Of a stretch of 51,284 bases of DNA, positions 1 through 7,915 are shown piece after piece (position 1 is the first letter of the stretch; each line of letters starts with the position of its first letter). The DNA is from Bacteroidales bacterium. Lineage in GTDB: Bacteria > Bacteroidota > Bacteroidia > Bacteroidales > P3. The position numbers and the translations under genes were made by a program. The notes beneath the pieces were generated by a model, which did not search any database, was not told the origin of the DNA, and saw only the letters and a list, made by a program, of their open reading frames with translations. Where the stretch lies: positions 1 to 51,284 of the forward strand of contig JAISTG010000033.1 in NCBI GenBank assembly GCA_031272705.1, read 5' to 3'.

Positions 1-39
1 TTTTTCCGAAATGGAAACATCATTTTTTTTATATGGTTG

Positions 40-47
40 TAGTTTTG
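40..47 (+). promoter_or_regulatory. Promoter -7 element upstream of TapB-like gene
   Basis: TAGTTTTG matches the Bacteroidota -7 consensus TAnnTTTG and is followed by C. It lies about 90 nt upstream of the ATG at 138. No convincing -33 TTTG is visible at the right distance, so only the -7 element is called. Confidence 0.5.
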
Positions 48-85
48 CAACATCAAATTGAAAAAAACGTAATAAAATAAATAAC

Positions 86-126
86 AAACAAAATCAAAAA
101 CTGCAGGCGACAGGATAAACAATGCC
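86..126 (+). repeat. 41-nt leader repeat, copy 1
   Basis: This 41-nt segment recurs at 1065-1105 with only two mismatches. It begins AAACAAAATC and ends in GGATAAACAATGCC. It sits 11 nt upstream of the start of the first exported-protein gene, and the second copy sits 9 nt upstream of the next one. It probably represents a duplicated untranslated leader. The ATG inside it is out of frame with the main gene. Confidence 0.7.
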
Positions 127-137
127 GGAAATAAAAG

Positions 138-1037
138 ATGAGAAAGATATATTTAACTACAACATTTCTTTCAATTTTTGTCCTTGCGGGCAGTATTGCC
201 GAAGCACAAATCGGTTCAAGCATAATGCGGCGTGCAAAGGATAAAGCAGAAACCACAGCCAAAAGAAAGGCTGAAGAAAAAGCGGCAAAAGAGGTTGAAA
301 AAGCAACCGAAAAGGCTGTTGAAGAGGCTTTTGACAGCATATCTGCCGCTAATGAACGGCAGCAAGCCGAATGGGAAAAGGTTCAAGCCGACAATAAAGC
401 AACGGCAGATAAACCTGTTACTCAAACGCCCAAAAAGAAACGTGCTTCTACGGGTATGACGGCTTCCAACGCTTACTTTGCTGTTAAAGAAGGGACAACC
501 CTTGTTTATGAACAGCAGGACAAAAAAGGTAAAGCAAAAAGTCAATCCCGCACCACAATCTTATCTGTTTCAGGTACTCCACAAAATATGAAAGTAGGGT
601 ATGAGGTGGAGATATTAGATAAGAACGGTAAATCTATGTCTGCACCCGTTGTTATGAAATATACCATTAATATTGAAGACGGAGTGATTTACTTTGATAA
701 CCTCGGCAATGGTATAACCATTGAAGGAGAACCTTTTGCTATTCCTGCCGACATTAAAGCAGGAGAAGAATTAGAAGATTACAGCATTAAAATTATGGGA
801 ATGAAGGCAACGGTTACGGATATAAAGTGCCTTGCTATTGAAAACATAACTACAAAGGCTGGTACGTTTAAGGCGGCAAAAATTGTTCAGACTACAAATG
901 CAAAGGTTTTTGGAATTAGTTCGTCATCAAAAACTATTACTTATTATGTTCAAAGTGTTGGAGCGGTTCGTACCGAAACTTACGACAAGGACGGAAACAT
1001 TCAGCAAATTGAAGAGTTAGTATCATTAAAACAATAA
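138..1037 (+). CDS. Exported TapB/DUF3108-like protein
   Basis: 299-residue protein with a clear signal peptide (residues 1-23, ending AEAQ), so it is exported. Residues about 30-110 are rich in Lys, Glu and Ala and probably form a helical or coiled-coil segment. Residues about 110-299 are beta-rich and start with a YFAVKEGTTLVYEQ-type motif, which I recognise from TapB/DUF3108-like domains of Bacteroidota periplasmic proteins. The biochemical role of that family is not established. The protein has no T9SS sorting domain and no lipobox. It shares a near-identical 41-nt leader with the LRR gene downstream, suggesting coordinated expression or a local duplication. The ATG at 138 is chosen because the signal peptide begins there directly. 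Confidence 0.75.
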   Translation: MRKIYLTTTFLSIFVLAGSIAEAQIGSSIMRRAKDKAETTAKRKAEEKAAKEVEKATEKAVEEAFDSISAANERQQAEWEKVQADNKATADKPVTQTPKKKRASTGMTASNAYFAVKEGTTLVYEQQDKKGKAKSQSRTTILSVSGTPQNMKVGYEVEILDKNGKSMSAPVVMKYTINIEDGVIYFDNLGNGITIEGEPFAIPADIKAGEELEDYSIKIMGMKATVTDIKCLAIENITTKAGTFKAAKIVQTTNAKVFGISSSSKTITYYVQSVGAVRTETYDKDGNIQQIEELVSLKQ

Positions 1038-1064
1038 AATAATTAATTCATATTAAAAGTATTA

Positions 1065-1105
1065 AAACAAAATCAAAAACTGCAGGCAACAGGATAAATA
1101 ATGCC
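1065..1105 (+). repeat. 41-nt leader repeat, copy 2
   Basis: Second copy of the segment at 86-126, with 39 of 41 positions identical. The changes are G to A and C to T. It lies 9 nt before the ATG of the large LRR gene. The similarity stops before either coding region starts, and the two proteins are unrelated, so the shared element is non-coding. Confidence 0.7.
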
Positions 1106-1114
1106 ATTATTATC

Positions 1115-4100
1115 ATGATGAAGAAAAAAAAGACTATTCTTCTGGGACTTTTTAGCCTTTGTATGGTCGCTTTCACAAGCAAGACAATGGCACAAACGGT
1201 AGGAGAGACATTTCAGGTAAATGGGATGACTTATCAAATTATATCTCTCAGTCCTAATGAGGTAAGAATTGGAGATGGGACTTCTACCAATGGTAATGCA
1301 GGAAGTGTTACAGGAGCGTTTACTATTCCAAGTCAGGTAAGTGGAGGCACAGGTAATGGACTTTATGATGTCACGGAAATTGGTAGAAATGCATTTACTA
1401 ATCGTATAAACATGACAAGCGTAACCATTCCAAACGGTATTAGGACGATAGGTATAAGTGCATTTAATAATTGCACAGGTCTTCATAACATTACACTTCC
1501 CGCAAGTGTAACTCAAATTAATGCCAGTGCTTTTTCTATGTTAACTTACCTAAACTCTTTTGTGTGTATGGCAGCAACCCCGCCTACAACATCATCAATA
1601 GCATTCAGCAATACCCCAACAACTATTCCTATTTCCGTTCCTTGCCCCAGTGTAAGTGCTTATCAAGCAACAGCAGGATGGAGCAATTTCACTACCTATG
1701 TACCGCTTGATGCTCAAGTTGGAGATGTATTTAATAGTGGTGGATTAGTTTATAAAGTAACTTCATTAAATCCAAATGAAGTTCAGGTAGGAACCGGCAG
1801 TGCTTCCAATGCTAATGGAAGTGCAAGCGGAACAAGTATTGCAGGCACATTAACCATTCCTTCTACCGTAACAAATGGTTGTGAAATTTTTACTGTTACC
1901 TCAATCTCCACCAGAGCATTCTATAATTGTACTTCGCTGACAGGCACAGTAACTATTCCTAATACCGTAAAGTCAATTTACAGTTATGCCTTTTACAATT
2001 GTACAGGATTGACTGGCGTAACTCTGTCGTCTTCGCTTGAAACTATCAGCATTTATGCATTTTCCTATTGTAGTTTTTCGGGAACAGTAACAATTCCTGC
2101 AAATGTTACATCAATAGAAAGCTATGCTTTTCGAAATTGTACCAATATAACACAGATTATCTACAATGCTAAAACGGCTACTATTGGTAGCAATGTTTGG
2201 TTGAATTGCTTAAACCTTACTTCATTAATCATTGCAGATTCTGTAAAGTCTATTCCTGATACTGCATTCAGCACGATGACTTATTTGGAGGATGTGTATT
2301 TCAGGGCTGACAGTTGTACTTACATGGGAAGCATCACTAATGGTGTATTCAAAAATCTTACTCATTTGACAGAATTATACATTAACGACGTGGGTCCGGT
2401 AAAAGTAATTCCTAACTACGCTTTTAAGGGTTGCGGCTTTTCTGCTTTTACATGGTTTCCTAATAGTCTTGGGCTTGTTCGCATAGGTGATCAGGCTTTT
2501 TATGGGGCATTAAACGGAGCAACAACAACATTGACTATTCCTAATACTGTTACACTCATTGGCAGTATGGCTTTCCGTGATTGCAGCAGTTTGACAGGTG
2601 CTTTGACTATTCCTAATTCTGTTACTACTATCGGTTCTTATGCTTTTATGAATTGCAGTGGCTTTAACGGAGCATTAACTATTCCTAATACTTTGAACAG
2701 TATACCATCTTGTGCTTTCTATAATTGCAGTGGCTTAACCGGAACATTGAGTATTCCGGCAAGTGTTAATTCAATAGGTCTGTCTGCTTTCTATGGCTGT
2801 AATCATTTAACAGGCACATTGTCTATCCCAACTAATGTTTCTTCAATAGCAAATTATGCTTTTTATGGTTGCACAGGATTTACAGGAACGTTAACTATTC
2901 CTATAAGCGTTACTTCGGTAGGACAGGAAGCTTTTAGTGGTTGCACAGGATTTACACAGTTATCTTATAGAGCGGCAAATTCATCAATAGGCTATAATGC
3001 TTTTAGCGGTTGTAATACAATATCGCAGTTGATTATACAATCTGATGTACAAACAATCCCCGACACTGCGTTTAAGAGTTTAACGGCTCTTACTACTTTG
3101 GCTTATTATGCAAATAATTGTACTTCCATTGGTTGGAATGCTTTTTCAGGTTCCACAGGTTTAATAAACCTAACTATCTATTCTCCAACAGCAATGTCAA
3201 TTCCTGATACTGCTTTCAAGAGTTGTACGCATTTAAAAAATGTTACTTTCCAGCCAACGAATTGTACTTATATGGGTAGCAGTACCGCTCCTGTATTTCA
3301 AGGAATAACTACATTGACTAATTTAACTATAAGCTCAAATACAACAAAAATACCCGATTATGCTTTCAAAGGTATCAGTACATTTACGTCAGCAATATCT
3401 TTGCCTGCAGGTCTTACATACATAGGCAAAGCGGCTTTCTTTGGTTGCAGCGGTTTAACCTCAACTTCATTAACCATTCCAAGCGGTGTTACGGCAATAA
3501 ACGATTCTGCATTTATGAGTTGTACGGGCTTAACAGGAACATTAACTTTGCCAAGCGGACTTACAACCATTGGTAACAGTTCATTCCGTTCCTGCACTGG
3601 TTTAACAGGTTCTTTGGTTATTCCTAATTCGGTTACTTCTCTTGGTGCAAGTGCATTTCGTGGTTGTATAGGATTTAGTGGAACATTAACTCTTTCCAAT
3701 GCACTTACTGCCATTCCAACTTATGCTTTCTATTCTTGCACTAATTTTACAGGCTCATTAACAATCCCTGAAGGAGTTACCTCAATAGGAAATTTTACAT
3801 TTCACAATCTAAAAGGAACATTAACTCTTCCAAGCACTCTTACTTCAATAGGAGCGCAAAGTATTTATAATTGCACAACATTATCTTCAATGGTTTGTAA
3901 AGCAGTTACGCCTCCAACGCTTGGAAGTAATGCATTTCAAGGTATGCCGACAACTATTCCTGTTTCTGTTCCTTGCCAGAGTGTAAGTACTTATTCGGCA
4001 ACTTCTCAATGGAGCAGTTTCACCAACTATCAATCATTGGCATCTGTTCTTGCTGTTATTTCCAACGATACTACTCTCGGTATGGTTGTATCTTTCAGTA

Positions 4101-5317
4101 TAACAGATACTGCTACCGCTTATGCAATGCCAAAAGGAAATACTATATTTACCGGCTGGTCAAATGGAGACGTTGCCAATCCAAATATAATTCCATTTAA
4201 TTGCGGCGATACTCTTTATGCTCTGTTTGCTCCTAATACTACCGATTCCTTACAGAATGTTATAAATGATTTATCACAGGATACTTCTACATTCGCTACT
4301 CAAATTGCTTCTTTAACTGCTTCTTTGACAAATTGCAACAATAACAGCGATTCATTAGCCGGTTTGATTACAACTTTGCGTGCCGATACTGCTTCATTGC
4401 ATACTCAAATTACTACTTTGAATGGTACAATCAACAGTTTGAGAAGTGATACTGCCGCTTTGCACAGTCAAATAACTTCCTTGAATGCTCAAATCGCTAC
4501 CCTTAACGGACAAGTTACCACTTTAACCGCTGACCTCGCTACCTGCAACGCAAACAGTATCGCTTTGAATGCTCAGATTACTACTCTTAACGGACAGATT
4601 GCTACTCTCAACGGACAGATTGCTACGTTAGAAGGACAGGTGGATGATTTGGAAGCAGATACTACCGCTTTGAATGCTCAAATCGCGACCCTTAACGGAC
4701 AAGTTGCGACCTTAACATCCGACCTCGCTACCTGCAACGCAAACAGTATCGCTTTGAATGCTCAGATTACTACTCTTAACGGACAGATTACCACCCTTAA
4801 CGGACAGATTGCTACGTTGGAAGGACAGGTTACGACCTTAACTGCAGACCTTGCAACCTGCAATGCAAATAATACAACTTTGCAGGCAGATTTGGACGAT
4901 TGCAACGCAAACACTACGGCTCTTAACGGACAGATTGCTACGTTAGAAGGACAGGTTACGTTATTGACTGCCGATTTGGAGGATTGCAATGCAACTAATT
5001 TGGAATTGACTAATCTTGTTGACAGTTTAACCATTGAACTGGAAAATTGTTTGGAAGGCAACGGACTTGGAGAAGACCCAGATAAATCAATAAGTGTCAG
5101 TGTTTATCCTAATCCTGCATCAAGCACTGTTAATTTGGAATGTTCGGCAAAAATAAACACGATAGAGGTAACCAATCTTTTGGGACAGCGGGTTTATTAT
5201 TCAAATGTCGGCAAATCAAACACAAGCATAAATGTTTCCAAACTTCCAAAGGGGAACTATTTTGTACGGGTTCACACCGATGGCGGCACAAGTACTAAGA
5301 AAATAATTGTAGAGTAA
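1115..5317 (+). CDS. BspA-like leucine-rich-repeat T9SS cargo protein
   Basis: 1400-residue exported protein. A signal peptide covers about residues 1-27. Residues about 50-970 are BspA-type (LRR_5) leucine-rich repeats, with recurring LTIPNSVTSIGSYAFxNC blocks of about 23 residues. Residues about 975-1040 contain an InlB/Flg_new-like GWSNGxxxNP segment. Residues about 1042-1315 form a long predicted coiled coil of LNxQIxTLNGQIATLEGQ repeats with regularly placed Cys-Asn pairs. Residues about 1329-1400 form a T9SS type A sorting domain, starting VYPNPAS and ending KKIIVE. Family knowledge suggests a cell-surface adhesin or binding protein exported through the type IX system and anchored or released after C-terminal cleavage. 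ATG at 1115 is followed directly by a second ATG at 1118, so either could be used. A strong terminator follows. Confidence 0.9.
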   Translation: MMKKKKTILLGLFSLCMVAFTSKTMAQTVGETFQVNGMTYQIISLSPNEVRIGDGTSTNGNAGSVTGAFTIPSQVSGGTGNGLYDVTEIGRNAFTNRINMTSVTIPNGIRTIGISAFNNCTGLHNITLPASVTQINASAFSMLTYLNSFVCMAATPPTTSSIAFSNTPTTIPISVPCPSVSAYQATAGWSNFTTYVPLDAQVGDVFNSGGLVYKVTSLNPNEVQVGTGSASNANGSASGTSIAGTLTIPSTVTNGCEIFTVTSISTRAFYNCTSLTGTVTIPNTVKSIYSYAFYNCTGLTGVTLSSSLETISIYAFSYCSFSGTVTIPANVTSIESYAFRNCTNITQIIYNAKTATIGSNVWLNCLNLTSLIIADSVKSIPDTAFSTMTYLEDVYFRADSCTYMGSITNGVFKNLTHLTELYINDVGPVKVIPNYAFKGCGFSAFTWFPNSLGLVRIGDQAFYGALNGATTTLTIPNTVTLIGSMAFRDCSSLTGALTIPNSVTTIGSYAFMNCSGFNGALTIPNTLNSIPSCAFYNCSGLTGTLSIPASVNSIGLSAFYGCNHLTGTLSIPTNVSSIANYAFYGCTGFTGTLTIPISVTSVGQEAFSGCTGFTQLSYRAANSSIGYNAFSGCNTISQLIIQSDVQTIPDTAFKSLTALTTLAYYANNCTSIGWNAFSGSTGLINLTIYSPTAMSIPDTAFKSCTHLKNVTFQPTNCTYMGSSTAPVFQGITTLTNLTISSNTTKIPDYAFKGISTFTSAISLPAGLTYIGKAAFFGCSGLTSTSLTIPSGVTAINDSAFMSCTGLTGTLTLPSGLTTIGNSSFRSCTGLTGSLVIPNSVTSLGASAFRGCIGFSGTLTLSNALTAIPTYAFYSCTNFTGSLTIPEGVTSIGNFTFHNLKGTLTLPSTLTSIGAQSIYNCTTLSSMVCKAVTPPTLGSNAFQGMPTTIPVSVPCQSVSTYSATSQWSSFTNYQSLASVLAVISNDTTLGMVVSFSITDTATAYAMPKGNTIFTGWSNGDVANPNIIPFNCGDTLYALFAPNTTDSLQNVINDLSQDTSTFATQIASLTASLTNCNNNSDSLAGLITTLRADTASLHTQITTLNGTINSLRSDTAALHSQITSLNAQIATLNGQVTTLTADLATCNANSIALNAQITTLNGQIATLNGQIATLEGQVDDLEADTTALNAQIATLNGQVATLTSDLATCNANSIALNAQITTLNGQITTLNGQIATLEGQVTTLTADLATCNANNTTLQADLDDCNANTTALNGQIATLEGQVTLLTADLEDCNATNLELTNLVDSLTIELENCLEGNGLGEDPDKSISVSVYPNPASSTVNLECSAKINTIEVTNLLGQRVYYSNVGKSNTSINVSKLPKGNYFVRVHTDGGTSTKKIIVE
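4486..4855 (+). repeat. 189-bp coding tandem repeat in the coiled-coil region
   Basis: Two near-identical units offset by 189 bp (63 codons). For example, CGCTTTGAATGCTCAGATTA occurs at 4561 and again at 4750. They encode successive coiled-coil blocks of the LRR protein. The high DNA identity implies recent duplication, so the length of this stalk may vary between strains by slippage or recombination. Confidence 0.75.
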
Positions 5318-5342
5318 CCCTACTTACCGCACTTGAAAACGG

Positions 5343-5382
5343 AAAGTCCAATGGCATTAAATCCATTGGGCTTTCTTTTTGT
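5343..5382 (+). terminator. Rho-independent terminator after the LRR gene
   Basis: AAAGTCCAATGG (5343-5354) pairs with CCATTGGGCTTT (5363-5374) to form a 12-bp stem with one G-U pair and an 8-nt loop. A CTTTTTGTT tract follows. It lies 26 nt after the stop codon of the LRR gene. Confidence 0.85.
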
Positions 5383-5408
5383 TGTGGAATATTTTTTTAA
5401 TGTAATGT

Positions 5409-5438
5409 ATTGTCGGTTTGAAAAAAGTTGTACCTTTG
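5409..5438 (+). promoter_or_regulatory. Bacteroidota promoter with no gene directly downstream
   Basis: TTG at 5410-5412 and TACCTTTG at 5431-5438, separated by 18 nt, fit the Bacteroidota -33/-7 pattern. The nearest plausible product is a short RNA that ends at a hairpin at 5508-5533. Confidence 0.6.
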
Positions 5439-5443
5439 CAAGC

Positions 5444-5542
5444 GGAAATTTTAGAGATTTGTAAATCTCTTTTAGTTTTCATATCAAAATGTATTAAATA
5501 AACATTCGGCTTTTCAATATATGTTGAGAAGCCATTTTGTTT
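5444..5542 (+). ncRNA. Candidate small RNA of about 100 nt
   Basis: Inferred from position. A consensus promoter ends at 5438 and an intrinsic-terminator-like hairpin lies about 70-95 nt downstream. GGCTTTTCAA (5508-5517) pairs with TTGAGAAGCC (5524-5533) and is followed by ATTTTGTTTTTC. A second hairpin near the 5' end is formed by AGAGATTT (5453-5460) and AAATCTCT (5463-5470). No family was recognised. The alternative is a promoter for the array-derived ORF starting at 5521, but the terminator stem spans that start. Confidence 0.4.
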
Positions 5543-5544
5543 TT

Positions 5545-5685
5545 CTGAAACGGCGTTTCAAAAAAATAAAACGGGCTTTCACGAAAATGAAACGCCGTTC
5601 TAAAAAAATGAAAGGGGCTTTCACGAAAATGAAACGGCGATTCGTGAAAATGAAAGCCCCTTTCACGATTCATGAAAAAAAATTA
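5545..5685. repeat. 21-bp intergenic array H (GAAAC-core-GTTTC units)
   Basis: Seven consecutive GAAA motifs have their AAA at 5548, 5569, 5590, 5611, 5632, 5653 and 5674, exactly 21 bp apart. Units have the form GAAAC GGCG TTTC or GAAAGGGGCTTTC, joined by linkers such as TCTAAAAAAAT and ACGAAAAT. Some units are reverse complements of others (GGCG and CGCC cores, GGGGC and GCCCC cores), so the array can fold into alternative hairpins. It lies between the convergent LRR and UbiA genes. The open frame across it (5521-5703) is a by-product of the 21-bp period. Confidence 0.85.
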
Positions 5686-5715
5686 AAGAAAATTTGCTTA
5701 TGAAAAAACAATCCG

Positions 5716-6678
5716 TCAAGCCGCAGTAGCAGCAAGTTGCCAAACGATAACACTGCGTGCCAGAAAGGTAACAAACAATACCGAAATGAAAATCATACTC
5801 AATAAATCCGCCAGAAAGCCGTAATCCTGCACCTTCTGTGCCTTGCGAAGCTCAACAAGAAAATATATCAAAGGAAAATGTACCAAAACAGTTATCCCTA
5901 ACGCAACCGCCACCGGATTGATGGACAAATAAATAATCTGAAATGCAAGTACTAATGCCATAAGTAAAGCCGTCAAAAGATAGACAAGACGTTTGGTTTT
6001 CTTCTCTCCGCAACTTATTATCAGTGTTTTAACGCCAAATTGTTTATCCCCTTCTCTGTCCTGAACATCTTTAACGGTTTCCCTAATGAACTGAACCAAT
6101 GCCAGAACAACTGCCAACCACACAACAACAGGCAGAACAGATACAAATTTATCCCAAAAATCCCCTCTAACATATTCATATTCCATCACCACAGGAAATA
6201 AAACAAGTGCAACAGGAACAAGTGCCATAAATATGTTCTTACCTAACAAAACTTTCTTTACCTTATTATATGTTGTTCCAAGCAGACCAATAAATATCAC
6301 AACCAAACCAATAAATATCGCAAAAGGTTTTGCCGGTATCACAAAGGCAAGAAACGCCACAAACGACAGATAGAGACATACACGATAAAGTTTTTTAGCA
6401 GTTTCAGGCTTTATTGTATTACCCACAACTATATTTTTATCCAAACGATTTACATCATCAATTTGCTGATCATTAAAATCGTTAATGATATAAAAGCCTG
6501 CGAGTGCCAGAATTACAACTAACACAAAAATCATATAGTAACCCATTGAAACCGATGCTTCCTTTCCGTTTGCCGCATAAAAGATGTCTATTATATTCGT
6601 ACGAACAAGCACAAGACAAAGTGCATAAACCAACAAATTTTTATAGCGAATGAGTTTTAGAAATGCCGTTATGTTCAT
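5716..6678 (-). CDS. UbiA-family prenyltransferase
   Basis: 320-residue integral membrane protein with about eight or nine hydrophobic segments. The first Asp-rich prenyl-diphosphate motif NDxxDxxxDxxN is at residues 66-77 (NDFNDQQIDDVN). A second motif, KDVQDREGDKQFGVKT, is near residue 205. These define the UbiA superfamily, whose members transfer a polyprenyl group from its diphosphate at the inner membrane. Bacteroidota homologues with this pattern are commonly annotated as geranylgeranylglycerol-phosphate geranylgeranyltransferase, but the acceptor cannot be decided from sequence. The start codon directly abuts the stop codon of the upstream MORN gene, so the two are cotranscribed and perhaps translationally coupled. 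Confidence 0.85.
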   Translation of the reverse strand: MNITAFLKLIRYKNLLVYALCLVLVRTNIIDIFYAANGKEASVSMGYYMIFVLVVILALAGFYIINDFNDQQIDDVNRLDKNIVVGNTIKPETAKKLYRVCLYLSFVAFLAFVIPAKPFAIFIGLVVIFIGLLGTTYNKVKKVLLGKNIFMALVPVALVLFPVVMEYEYVRGDFWDKFVSVLPVVVWLAVVLALVQFIRETVKDVQDREGDKQFGVKTLIISCGEKKTKRLVYLLTALLMALVLAFQIIYLSINPVAVALGITVLVHFPLIYFLVELRKAQKVQDYGFLADLLSMIFISVLFVTFLARSVIVWQLAATAA

Positions 6679-7905
6679 TTAGAATGAGGTTTTTGAGATT
6701 ACTTTCCCTGCTTTATCGTATTTCTTCCAAACTCCGCACTTCACTCCTTTTTTATATTCTCCCTCCGATAAAGGATTACCGTTCATTTGATACTCAATAA
6801 ACTTTCCATCCGGGCGACCTGAATAAAACGATTGTTCTCTTAATTTAGAACCATTAGGATAATAGAATATCCATTTCCCGTGTTTCTCTCCGCTTCTGTA
6901 CGTTCCCTTTTCTGCAAGTTGAGTTGGAGAATAGTAAGTTTCATATCTGCCGTGTAATCTACCGATTTTATAATCTGCTTTTTGATAAATATCACCTCCT
7001 TCGTTATACAGAATTTCTGTTCCGTACTTTAAGCCGTCTTTATAAGAGAGTTTGGTTTTATGAACACCGTTTTGATAGAATGTTTCCCAAGCCCCGTTAA
7101 GTTTTCCTGCTGAAAAGACTCCCCTATCCTTCAATTTGCCATCCTCATACCACGATTCCCATAAGCCTTCTTCCAATCCATTGATGTAACTTCCCTTATG
7201 CAAAATCTGTCCGCTCTCATAATAAGTCTGCCATAAGCCTGTACGTTTGCCTTCTATGTATTCGCCTTCACGCCATTTCTCTCCCGTTTCGTAAAAATAA
7301 GTCCAAGTGCCTGTTTCCTTGTCATTAAGGAAATGTCCTTTGCTTCCGATTTTACCATTTGAACGATAATAATACTGCCATAAGCCCGTACGTTTGCCTT
7401 TTAGCAATGTGCCTTCCATTTCCTTAAATCCGTTCTCATACCACCAAACAACGCTGCCGTCAAGTTCATTATCAACATAATGTCCCTGCATTTTGGGTTT
7501 GCCATTTGGGAAAAACTCATTATATTCGCCCTTTTTAATACCATCAATCACTGAAACGGAATAATATAACTGCCCATTATCGTACCACGCCTTATTTATG
7601 CCGTTACCGGTAAAGAATTCTACTTTCTGATTCTTGCCATTCTCATAATAATCCGTCCATTCGCCCGTTTTATATCCCTTTTCGTTATACCAACCCGTAC
7701 GAAGCGTGTTGCCATTCGCATAATACCAAGTCCAATAGCCCGTTCTGGTAGAATCAGACGTTTTATTGCCAGCCACCATTACCTTTCCATTGGCATAATA
7801 CTCCTTATAATTAAAATCAATGGCGGTTTCAGTATCAACTTCCTGTGCTTCGGCAAAACCCAAAGTACATAACAGTAAAAGAATTGAAAGAAAAAATTTA
7901 TTCAT
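6679..7905 (-). CDS. Exported MORN-repeat protein (YwqK-like)
   Basis: 408-residue protein with a signal peptide (residues 1-21, ending AEAQ). Almost the whole mature part consists of about 15 MORN_2-type repeats of about 23 residues with the pattern G-W-x-x-YYxNG-x-x-x-x-x-G-x-Y-x-x-G. Databases often label this family as a YwqK-like antitoxin, but a secreted string of repeats with no toxin partner nearby argues against that role here. A structural or binding function in the periplasm or at the cell surface is more likely (inference). The stop codon is followed immediately by the UbiA start, and the DUF4270 gene ends 10 nt upstream, so all belong to one minus-strand operon. Confidence 0.8.
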   Translation of the reverse strand: MNKFFLSILLLLCTLGFAEAQEVDTETAIDFNYKEYYANGKVMVAGNKTSDSTRTGYWTWYYANGNTLRTGWYNEKGYKTGEWTDYYENGKNQKVEFFTGNGINKAWYDNGQLYYSVSVIDGIKKGEYNEFFPNGKPKMQGHYVDNELDGSVVWWYENGFKEMEGTLLKGKRTGLWQYYYRSNGKIGSKGHFLNDKETGTWTYFYETGEKWREGEYIEGKRTGLWQTYYESGQILHKGSYINGLEEGLWESWYEDGKLKDRGVFSAGKLNGAWETFYQNGVHKTKLSYKDGLKYGTEILYNEGGDIYQKADYKIGRLHGRYETYYSPTQLAEKGTYRSGEKHGKWIFYYPNGSKLREQSFYSGRPDGKFIEYQMNGNPLSEGEYKKGVKCGVWKKYDKAGKVISKTSF

Positions 7906-7915
7906 AAGTCAAAGT

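Noticed and set aside
5521..5703. 60-residue Lys/Arg-rich protein
   Set aside because: The frame lies in array H and its 7-residue pattern follows from the 21-bp DNA period. A terminator hairpin spans its start.
6679..7905. Antitoxin role for the MORN-repeat protein
   Set aside because: It carries a signal peptide and there is no toxin gene partner; the YwqK label is a family name only.
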